The notes beneath the pieces are model-generated. The model saw only the letters and a list, made by a program, of their open reading frames with translations. It did no database searches and was not told the DNA's origin. A DNA stretch of 64,000 nt from Incurvaria masculella (taxonomy: Eukaryota > Arthropoda > Insecta > Lepidoptera > Incurvariidae), in contig OX335653.1 in assembly GCA_946894095.1 (NCBI GenBank), positions 5,833,001 through 5,897,000 on the forward strand, given 5' to 3'. The position numbers and the translations under genes are program-made. Positions 54,960 to 64,000 of the stretch are shown here, in pieces (within the stretch, counting starts at the first letter, position 1; each line of letters opens with the position of its first letter).

Positions 54960-56180
54960 GTCGCTGCGCTGGCGATAAAGCCGAACCACAAAAGGAGAAC
55001 TCGAGCGAGGCGAAGCGAGGTCGGCGAGATTGACGAGCGCGAGGCGAGTTACGCCCGCGGCAGATTCCCACAGCCAGGACTCCGCATCCTTCCCGTCCAC
55101 GCCCCCGCAATTAGAAGCGGCTCGGTGCGACGCGCCATTTGCATGCGTTCGCCACCCGACCGCCCGACCGTGTCATTAACTGCAAATTGCAGAGTTTCAA
55201 GCCGCAGAACAGGGGAAATTATGTTGTGTAAGACGATATTTACGTCGTCGAAGCCATCGACGAGAAAGTTGCGATCTGTTCGCGTTGACAGTGTTCGATT
55301 GTTTGAGCCAATCCCACAGCCCCCTGAACCCACAGAGCCCCTCTGTGGGTTCAACTCTATGTAGCTCCACCTTTCGGGACTAGGTCATTCAGCCAAGCAT
55401 AGGTGAATATATTTTTTATGTAATTGAACATGGATGGCGGCTCATAACACACCTACTGGGAGAAAGGTTGGATATCGAAGCTTTGGCCTCCAACACGAGG
55501 GACCACACCACAGGCGTTATGGCTAAGGGTTCGGGCCACCTAAACATCTAAAGTTCGAAACGCCGCGTGAAAAGTCGTAAGAATTAAAACATATTCAACG
55601 AGCATTAAATAGGAGCGTTAATTCGCCATATCGTTGGCAAGAAATCCGACCGGAATTTCGCACTGTGGGGGAGAGCCTTAAGTCTGCACCAATATTATTA
55701 TGTCGGTACGATACCACTGCGATATTGGCGTTATGGATGCAGGTCGTTGACAGGAAAATTCCGACACGTCTCAGTCACCTCTTGAATATTGATCATTTCC
55801 AATAAACAATATGGCAGGACCATGGTAGGCCCTCTCTCCCTTTCTTTTAAGTGTGCTGTGAAGTACTAGAAAACAATATTTCAATGTTTGAGAACTAAAC
55901 GTGTCTTCGATTGTCTCGGCCGCACCTCTACAAACAGTTCATAGACAGGTTAGGTAAGGTTATCTTTTGTTGAGTTAAAGCTGTACACACTGCGACGGAA
56001 CATAACGATTTAGAAGATATTCGTTGTTAAGTTTACGTAGGTTATAAAAACAGAAACCCCATTTGCGTGTATTGAAATATGTAATGGAATTGTGAAATTC
56101 ACTAATTCGGAAATTACAATTTGGTATGCTCAAGCAGTATCTGATTTACTTCAGGTGGCATACCTAACATGCGAAAAGTG
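54960..56180. other. Stretch without recognised gene
   Basis: GC-richer patch at 54990-55200 with overlapping frames on both strands but no family features; AT-rich after 55400. Confidence 0.35.
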
Positions 56181-56184
56181 CTGT

Positions 56185-56437
56185 TGACATACAAAACATG
56201 ATTTATGTATCAGTGGAATTAGCAAAAGTCTACGACCGAGTGGTGAAAGAGTTGTGGTCGACATTGACTATGCATGGCGTGAATATCTTTCTAGTTCACG
56301 CATTGGAGTCTCTACAGGTGGATGGAGGCGCCTACGTGACAATAGATGGTGCACCACGCGACTGGTTCAATAATTTTCGGGGTGTGCAACAGGGCTGTGT
56401 TTTATCACCTTCTTTGTTACACCTATTCCTTTGCTAG
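56185..56437 (+). pseudogene. LINE reverse transcriptase fragment
   Basis: The frame encodes VSVELAKVYDRVVKELWSTL, then APRDWFNNFRGVQQGCVLSP, matching the early reverse transcriptase motifs (F.D..KAYDRV and G.RQGC.LSP). Catalytic YADD is absent; truncated at both ends. Confidence 0.8.
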
Positions 56438-56469
56438 TCATTCGATAAAAAAAAAACTTTAGTATATAT

Positions 56470-56886
56470 TGTAGGTTTTTTTTTGTGCAACCTGACATGG
56501 ATAGCTAATGCCAAACAACTACCGTTATCATATTAGCCCTATACACCACATTCCTGAAGGAATTAGGTGCCATACCAGGACCTTCCCTTTATGAGCACGG
56601 CTACATTGAACTGGATGGAAAACACGGACAATTTTAAATTGCCGCTTCGACCATATTTTCATCCAATGCGATGGTACCAACCGGGCGGGCCTTAACCCTA
56701 CCATCTAGTAGGGGAAGGGGACCTACAGTTTTACATGGATTCCGAACCGTGGAGCAGCTCGCATTCGTGACGAAATGCACTCAGAAAGAGAAAGCAAGTG
56801 GTGCATGTCGGGGCGAGGATTTGAACCCAGACATCTGGTACGCTGGGCCAGTCTCCGCGACACTAGGCTACGAGTTGCTCATAGGT
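56470..56886 (-). mobile_element. tRNA-derived SINE, near-complete inverted copy
   Basis: On the - strand: head with GCTCGTAGCCTAGTGTCGC and GGGTTCAAATCC, body with GGTTCGGAATCCATGTAAAA, CTGTAGGTCCCC and GGTCGAAGCGGCAAT, ending TAGCTATCCATGTCAGGTTG and an A-rich tail. Confidence 0.85.
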
Positions 56887-57340
56887 TACTGAAAAAGGTG
56901 GGCGGGGGTCAGAAAGAAAGAAACCTTTCTACAGCACGGGCCTGAAGTCGACAGTAAACAAGTGTAAAGCGGCGCGGCGCTCCCGCAGACGCAGCGCTGT
57001 ACTATTTGTACAGCTAATCAAACAGCGGCGTGAAGCGACAACGCGACGACACGCGGCGAGTTTATTTTTACTGTACGTATTACTGTACGTATCTACTACA
57101 TGCGCTCTTGGCGCGAATGTCCCAGCTATACACACCGACGACTCGCCGACACAACTAGTCGAAAGAGCAAAGTCCCACTTGCATAATACTTTAATAAAAT
57201 AATGCTTCACGCCACGGATACATTGCATCATCTTGCCCTACCCGTTCGGTGGAACGATGGCGGGATACGTCCGCATAGACAACATTCACACCATCAATAC
57301 CGGAACACGATTTGGATGTATCAGGGACATCCTACGCGCC

Positions 57341-57545
57341 ACAACCGTACAGTTGGAATTGAAGAGGTTTTTTTTATTTAGAAGGAATCTAAGGTTTGGG
57401 TTAGCTTCCTCTACGTCTGCAACTGTACAGATGGAATAGAAGAGATTTTTTTTTAGGAGACAAGCTAATAAAGTTTGGGGTAGTATTCTCCACATCTACA
57501 ACTTCACAGCTGGAAGAGGTTTTTTTTAATGTAGAAGAAAAGCTA
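57341..57545. repeat. Imperfect tandem repeat, 80-bp unit, 2.5 copies
   Basis: Units starting at about 57341, 57420 and 57500 share ACAACnGTACAGnTGGAA, GAAGAG followed by a T run, and TTCTCCACATCTACAAC-type ends. Confidence 0.75.
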
Positions 57546-57549
57546 AGAA

Positions 57550-58265
57550 ATCATTTTGATATTTCTTGATTGTCACGACTCAGTCACATAGAACAGAGAA
57601 GTCGTCGAAAGAAAAAAAATACAGTCGAATTGATAACTTCCTCCTTTTTTGAAGTCGATTAAAAATACTAACATTACAGATAGAGGGAAAATATTAAACG
57701 TAAACAGGATAATACATACGCACATGCAATCTTAAAATAGCCATTACAATATCGTAAAAAATCATCGTTGATGCTTGCGGCATCCAAGCCAGTTTATTAT
57801 AGTTCGAACATATTTTCTTCGGTTTAGCAGTCCGAAGCCCAAGGCGCGACTGAATGAATTTTGGGCGAATCGGACGAAACAGTGTCCTCTTTAACGAGCC
57901 AGTTTGCGATTATTATACAATCCACCGACTACGCTATTCCATAACAGAGATAACGAGGGCCCATCAGCATAGACGAGGCATCACTCGACGCGAGCGCGAT
58001 AAAAACGAAAGTGTTCCTCTCGGGCGAGGCTCGATTTCGTGCTGCTCCATCGAACTTTTACTTTTAATTGATAAGTATTCAGAAAGTATACGCTTTCCCT
58101 CGCGCTGCTGGCGCGTCAGCTACGGTGCCTGTTGACTCGCGTCGGAGCGACGACCGCGACACGGCGCGTGACATTCGTGACAACGATCCGTCGTGAAACC
58201 ACAACAGGTGGAAATGCAAATGCTGGGTGTAAATTGGTGGTGCTGAAAAAATATGGAAGTAAAGA
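57550..58265. other. Stretch without recognised gene
   Basis: No family features in the open frames at 57854-58135 or 58132-58482; the latter runs into the satellite. Confidence 0.4.
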
Positions 58266-58289
58266 CCGCGATGCATGTGAAGCGCGCTG

Positions 58290-59515
58290 TAAGCCTCAGA
58301 TCAAGCCTCTGTATAGTTACCGCGATATAACTCTTAGGATAACGACTCTATGTAGTTATCGCGATAAAACATTTATACCACGTCTTTGCATAGTTAGCGC
58401 GCTTATGTCTCTCGCGATGTCTCTGCATAGTTGCCGCGCTATGAACGTTAGATCACGTCTCTGTATAGTTACCGCGATATAACCCTTAGATAACTTCACT
58501 ATATGGTTGCCGCGATACAACCCTTACAACACGACTCCGTATTGATAGCGCGCTATAAACCTTAGATCACGCCTTTGTATAGTTACCGCGATATAACTCT
58601 TATGATAACGACTCTATATAGTTATCGCGATATAACCTTTATAGAGTCCGTGCGGAAAGAGAACCGTCTATTTATTTATTTATTTTATTTAAAAAACGAA
58701 ATGAAGTTTGACATTAGTACGCCACGCCGAACTACAGCGTTCGTGGTTTACTTTTAGCTATAAGTCGTTTTGAAATTAAAATTTTCGTAAATCTTACCAA
58801 ATCATACACTATGCACATTGTCTTTTTTGTGGACATGTTGCATCTTCCTCATCACGGAGCCTGTCTTATTCTTTGAAACAGAGAAGGTCCCAGAGCGCAA
58901 CAGCACGGTTTTGTACCGTGCCCGCGAATGAGTTAGGCCCGCCGGGTTGGGCCACCTTAAGATCACGTCTCTGTATAGTTACCGCGATATAACCCTTAGA
59001 TAACTTCACTATATGGTTACTGCGATACAACCCTTATAACACGGCTCCGTATAGATAGCGCGCTATAAACCTAAGATAACGTCTCAGTATAGTTACCATG
59101 ATATAACCCTTAGATAACTTCACTATATGGTTACCGCGATACAACCCTTATAACACGGCTCCGTATAGATAGCGCGCTATAAACCTAAGATAACGTCTTA
59201 GTATAGTTACCATGATATAACCCTTAGATAACTTCACTATATGGTTACCGCGATACAACCCTTATAACACGGCTCCGTATAGATAGCCCGCTATAAACCT
59301 AAGATAACGTCTCAGTATAGTTACCATGATATAACCCTTACATAACTTCACTATATGGTTACCGCGATACAACCCTTATAACACGGCTCCGTATAGATAG
59401 CGCGCTATAAACCTAAGATAACTTCTCAGTATAGTTACCATGATATAACCCTTAGATAACGTAGCTATATAGTTACCGCGATACAACCCTTAGATCACGT
59501 ATCTTTAGACGTAGT
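58290..59515. repeat. Satellite of ~36-bp subunits in ~120-bp units, interrupted by a MITE fragment
   Basis: Words TATAGTTACCGCGATATAAC, CTTAGATAACTTCACTATAT, GGTTACCGCGATACAACCC and GATAGCGCGCTATAAACC recur. In 58965-59460 the three-part unit (about 118 bp) repeats four times. The first block (58290-58650) is more diverged and is separated from the second by unrelated sequence and a MITE half (58731-58960). Confidence 0.9.
58731..58960. mobile_element. TTAA MITE family A, right half only
   Basis: Matches the last 230 bases of 50241-50790, ending GGGTTGGGCCACCTTAA at 58960. The left half is missing. Confidence 0.88.
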
Positions 59516-59519
59516 TTTT

Positions 59520-60465
59520 TAGTATTCACAAGGTGCTAAAGTGGTCTAAACACGCTCTGGAGCGTGTAAGTTTCGCAAGTACAATATAAATAATATATCT
59601 AAGAGTGCAAGCAACGTTGTTATCTCTGCTAGCACTTTCATACAAGAGACCGTGCAGAGAAAGGTTTTCCAAACCGGCTTCAGGAAGCCTCGACACGGGC
59701 GCGGTCCACCGCGTGGGAAAACTGCTCGGATGGCGTGACCTACAAGGGAAAACACAACGAGTAATAAAGGGTGTGAGTGGCAACCCAAAGTCGTACGTAC
59801 AGCGGCAGCGTAGTTACGTTTTAGTCATAATACGTCCGTATGTTTTATGTCCAAAATGTATAGCTACGCTGATGACTTTAGGTCGCCATTCCTTTCTTGC
59901 TGATATGAATGAAGGCTGATAACCGCGGAGACGAAACAAAACAGCAAGCAGGGGTGCCATACATATAGTAAGGACTGGCGTTCGATATCCGAATCGGGCC
60001 CTCTGACTGAACCCAGCCACTCTATGCAAAATCTATGAACCGTCGCACACATTCCGAACGAAATATTTCCGAAGGATCGTTGGCCTCTGCAGCCAGAGAA
60101 TACCCAAAAAGGCTGTCGATAAGTTCAGTTTATATAAGAGTTCACAAGTTCGCGTTATAAACCTGATCATCGGGATACACGCTAAATTATTTCACATTTT
60201 CATCACACGAAAATAAACTAAACAAATAGGCAAGACCGAACCTACATTTGGGTAAAAAACGTCCTACAACGGCGAAAGCTCTCAAACACCCGAGAGCACC
60301 CCACCAGATAACTAAAAAGCGCAACAGGGGCAACCATAACACGGGCCCCATGACTGGATCCCGGGGTCCGGGCTCTCTAAAAAACTGATTAGCTGTTTAG
60401 TTTAGCGGGTGCGGCCGTGCGTGAAACGCTGACAAGCCGCCACCGTGTCGTTGTCGCGCCTCCTT
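59520..60465. other. Stretch without recognised gene
   Basis: Short overlapping frames on both strands at 59526-60052 without family features. Confidence 0.4.
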
Positions 60466-60467
60466 TT

Positions 60468-60740
60468 TAAGGGTTCCGTACCCGAAGGGTGAAAACGGAA
60501 CCCTATTACTAAGCCTACGCTGTCCGTCCGTCCGTCCGTCTGTCACAGGGCTGTGTCTCATGAATCGTAAAAGGTAGGCAGCTGAAATTTTCACAGAGTG
60601 TGTACTTATTTTGCCGCTACAACAACAAATAGGAAAATAAAAAATTTAAAAAATAAAGGGGGGTCCCACACGAAAAACGTACGTTTATGATGGTACGGAA
60701 CCCTTCGTGTGCGAGTCCGACTCGCACTTGGCCGGTTTTT
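60468..60740 (+). mobile_element. (GTCC)n-core interspersed repeat, copy 6
   Basis: Begins AAGGGTTCCGTACCCGAAGG and ends GTGCGAGTCCGACTCGCAC then TTGGCCGG and a T run; short (GTCC)n core at 60523-60540. Confidence 0.77.
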
Positions 60741-62060
60741 TCCTTAACTCCAGGTAGTTAAATTCTGACATTTGGACCTTATATCTATACTCATCCGTGC
60801 TCCAGCTCGACCTCGCCGAAGGAAACAACACGAAACGCCAAAATTCTGAAGACAAAACTGTCAATTGTGATATTGAAAACGCCATTTCTTGTTTTTTTCT
60901 GTTCGGTAAAGTACGGAGCAGCCAGCTCGAACACAACCGTGGTCCGTGGGACCATTATTGGTCTGGTAGATCCGGGAGATAAAACATGTTTGTGGGTAAA
61001 CAGTGTTCGGCTTACTTCTTTCACAACATGTTTACCGATTCTTCTATTACTTATTGTTAATTACTGATAAACAATGATCATTTAATTTCGCTCATGTTAA
61101 CGGATAGAGTGTTCGGCTTACTTATTTCACTTATGGATAATTACTGTTCATTTTATTTCACTTATGTTTACTTACTGACACTTACTGACACCAACTATCA
61201 GTACTCGTATGTACAGTACAAAAACATAGCGTATATATTGCTTCTCACCCTGTAGAAATCGATCTACATTCGAACTTCTGATTCTCGAAGCTTAGATTTT
61301 TTTTAATGTAACCTCATTTTTTTTTTACTCGTTCTGTTTTTCTGTTACAAACGTGTTTTTTTACAGTTAATTTTGTGTTCATGATTACTCTAGTGTAGCA
61401 TCAATATTATTCTGTGTTCCAGAGGGGAACGTAGTGGAGGGAGATTCCTTGTTATGTACTTCATAATGTTGCTATTTACGTTTTCTGTATTTCTCTCTGT
61501 GTTTTCTCCTAAATAAATAAATAAAATAAAAATAAACAGTGTTCATTTCATTTCACTCATGTTAACGCATAAACAGTATTCGGCTTACTTCTTTTACTTA
61601 TTGTAAATTACTCTGTATTGTAATTCACTTGACATTACTGACGTTTGATACTCGACTGAACGACGACGTGTCAGAGGTTCTCCAGTCAGTCATAATATGC
61701 AACGAAAAAAAATCCGCAAATACAGGTATCAAACGTCGGATAACAATGTTAACTCACAAACTTACAAACATAAAGCATTACTTAGAGGGTGTAATGACAA
61801 GTATTTCGATCAAGTGTCGATAAGCCCTGTTGGCTATCACGCGCGACCGTAAACAAGGCTTTCCGTTCTCCGCCGGCATCAAGATAAGCTGTCTGGCGTC
61901 GGTTGTCGTTTCACGCCGACCGCGACGGCGTGCGTCGCGTCTTGGCCGCCGCGTCGTCGTGACGGAGACGCGCCGCGGTGCCGTGACCGCCTCCGGTGAG
62001 CGACCACAATGCGCCGGCGCAGGTTTCTGAATGAACTCGGGATCGGTACATAAACGCCCG
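60741..62060. other. Stretch without recognised gene
   Basis: AT-rich with repeated words (GTGTTCGGCTTACTTCTTTCA near 60998, 61110 and 61570; the run is given only in part here as TTCGGCTTACTT). GC-rich patch 61880-62020. No gene recognised. Confidence 0.4.
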
Positions 62061-62061
62061 G

Positions 62062-62540
62062 TTAAGGCGCTAGGACTAGCCAACTACTCGCGCCATACAA
62101 ATACACCTTTTAACAAATGTAATAATATGTAGTGAAACGCTTCAGCAAATCCAAATAGAACTCCAGACTGATAATGGATCGTTAATATTTTTTGATTCCA
62201 TCATTTATTTAAATAATAATAAATAATAAAAAAGTTGATTTTTCTCATTAGAAATCTGAAAGTAATTCTATTTCTAGATATAAGCAAAAACAGCATATAT
62301 GCATAAACAAAAAATCTATTTGCTTTTAGATTTCTACATTTAGTCAAAAAAGTTCGGAAATGGACACCGTTTCCGCAATGTATTTTGTAGAGAAAAAGGA
62401 AACAGACATTAACGAAAATAGGTTGATTCCTAGACAATGAATCATATATTGTAAGAATGACACTTCTAATCGTCAGACTTAATTAGTTAACTTGGGGTGC
62501 CTCGTCTAACTTTGCGATTTGGCTAGTACCAGGGCCTTAA
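62062..62540. mobile_element. TTAA MITE family B, copy 2
   Basis: TTAA at 62062-62065 and 62537-62540, ends GGCGCTAGGACTAGCC and GGCTAGTACCAGGGCC; interior nearly identical to 24996-25475. Confidence 0.9.
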
Positions 62541-62617
62541 TATAGTGCAGTTACTGAGCTACCGAGCGACTGTTCTGCGATGTGGGCAAGTATTTCCGGT
62601 GGCTTATAAAAAAAACA

Positions 62618-62778
62618 GGTTGTTATAGCGGCAAAATAAATACACAATCTCTGAAAATTTCAGCCGCCTACCTATTACGGTTCATGGGATACAGCCCTGT
62701 GACGGACGGACGGACGGACATCGGAGGCTTAGTAATAGGGTTCCGTTTTCACCCCTTGGGTACGGAACCCTAAAAAGC
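62618..62778 (-). mobile_element. (GTCC)n-core interspersed repeat, copy 7 (partial)
   Basis: GGTTGTTATAGCGGCAAAAT to GGTACGGAACCCTAAAAAG; half of the family in reverse orientation. Confidence 0.72.
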
Positions 62779-62929
62779 ATAAGGTCCAAAACCCAGAACA
62801 TCCAAAAGTATGTGTTTGTCGTGTGTATTATAAAATGCATATAATCTAACCTAACCAAACGGAAAATATCCCGTATCCATAAGTGTTTTGGACGATATGG
62901 GTGTTAGACTTTGTGCTTTTAGGACTTTA

Positions 62930-63165
62930 CGATGCGCCCCCCTCGAAGGAAGGAGCTGAGTGACGGGTCGAGTCGAGGCGGAGGATGCGTGGTGCGGTCG
63001 CCGGGTCGCCACACACGGCGGCGGCAGGACCGGTTCCGAGAACGCGCGGAGCTGTGGCGGCGCGGCGGGGGCGGCGGCCGCTATTGTGTCTGGCTTTGCC
63101 GCCGCACGACGCCCCATTACCTCGGAGCGGGGCGGCGGCCACGCGGGCGCAGGGCGGTGAGGAAA
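62930..63165. other. GC-rich island, coding status unknown
   Basis: Very GC-rich with open frames in several phases on both strands, as expected from composition. A possible donor (GGGCG|GTGAGG) lies near 63157. No protein family recognised; it could be a promoter island, an unknown exon or part of a repeat. Confidence 0.3.
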
Positions 63166-63175
63166 ATTTGCCGAG

Positions 63176-63478
63176 TGGTCAGTCCGAGTTCTCACCTAAA
63201 TTGGCGTTTACGGAACTTCGAATGTTTCCTACTTATTCTGTGGTTTTACTTCTTCAAGCTGTCAAAGTCAAACTCGGACTTCCGATTTGTATAAAATCGC
63301 GGAGTCGACGTATTTACGCCGACAGCAGGCGGTGAGTAAGCTGTCAAATGAAACTCGAACTCCCAAATGTTAGTTCGCTAAACGCCCACTGCGCGCGCTC
63401 CTAAATTTCTCCATACGTTGGAAAACGCCAGTCGATCGGTTTGGCGTAAACGCCAATTCAGGTGACAACTGGGACTAC
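63176..63478. mobile_element. MITE with GTCCCAGTTGTCACC ends, third locus
   Basis: CGAGTTCTCACCTAAATTGG at the left and TCAGGTGACAACTGGGACTA at the right, with the internal GTTTTACTTCTTCAAGCTGT block of the other copies. Confidence 0.78.
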
Positions 63479-63479
63479 A

Positions 63480-64000
63480 GGACTGATCGGTCGCTGCGAC
63501 CAGACAACGATGGCGGTCGTTGCTGCACTCCCGCGACTGTTCGGTCACATTAGAGTGCCATGCCTGGCCGGCCGGCATGGTTTTCGGAGCCCCTTTGAAA
63601 GTCCGAGATTTGTTTGCTTACAACTTGAGAACTACATACCCGATTTTGATGCGGTTTGTATACACGTACATCTTCTAACCCCCTGTCAAGCATGTATACG
63701 ACATCTTGATTCTTCGTCAAGGCAACATTGTCCTTTTACACAAGTCCTGCTCAAGACAAATGGGAACAATCCATCCATTCATTAAAGTGATATTTATTCA
63801 CACAGTCACAAAATATTTAGTCACAAGAAGCGTCATATGGTATTTTGGTGCGTTCTGGGGTTGCCGCAGCGTCCCACACTCGGTCCCACATTCGCCTGGT
63901 CTGAGTAAAATTGCTTTATTTTCAGGACCACGTTCGAAAGGATGTTCCATCCATTTACATCATTGGAATAATTTACATCTGAAATGAAAATGACAAAGAA
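63480..64000. other. Window end, nothing recognised
   Basis: Mixed sequence; short frames only. Confidence 0.4.

Noticed and set aside
54951..55364. 137-codon + strand ORF and opposing 101-codon ORF
   Set aside because: Overlapping frames on both strands in a GC-rich patch, no domain or conserved word recognised, no splice context that joins them to a gene.
62932..63335. Possible GC-rich coding exon or first exon of a neighbouring gene
   Set aside because: Open frames exist in several phases on both strands; no recognised protein words and the right part overlaps a MITE. Kept as an unknown GC-rich island.

Overview
The window is animal nuclear DNA, almost certainly from a moth or butterfly. 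It holds split genes with GT-AG introns and GC-rich exons in AT-rich, transposon-filled introns. It also holds repeat types common in Lepidoptera: a family with a (GTCC)n core, tRNA- and 5S-headed SINEs, a Lep1-like tail, CR1/jockey/RTE-type LINE pieces and many MITEs. Species cannot be fixed from the sequence.

Two protein-coding genes are supported, in tail-to-tail orientation. On the + strand, three exons (870-982, 1578-1722, 9511-9786) encode the C-terminal 177 residues of eIF2B alpha; the upstream exons lie left of the window. Its last intron (7.8 kb) contains about 35 copies of an exactly 100-bp satellite (4040-7593). On the - strand, twelve exons between 37234 and 17185 join in phase into 791 codons of a Fps/Fer-type tyrosine kinase (part of the F-BAR domain, linker, SH2, complete kinase domain with stop). 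The F-BAR N-terminus is not found in the remaining 26.8 kb. A separate ATG exon (24379-24480) splices in phase to the SH2 exon and would give a 409-aa F-BAR-less isoform, like the known short Fer isoforms.

The most unusual structure is inside the kinase gene. Three exons carry extra, partial copies of themselves immediately downstream in the following intron. The F-BAR exon tail plus its splice donor is amplified to 26 copies (32.4-36.0 kb) with a 146-bp unit and a 953-bp higher-order repeat. The SH2/kinase junction exon has two extra partial copies (20861-21075), and the post-F-BAR linker exon has one decayed copy (28500-28735). None of the extra copies keeps a recognisable splice acceptor.

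The rest (37.3-64 kb and most introns) is mobile-element debris. It includes four TTAA-flanked MITE families, an internally deleted copia element with both LTRs and a 5-bp target duplication, foldback elements, nested LINEs, a second satellite (58.3-59.5 kb) and large hairpins. No further protein gene is recognised there.
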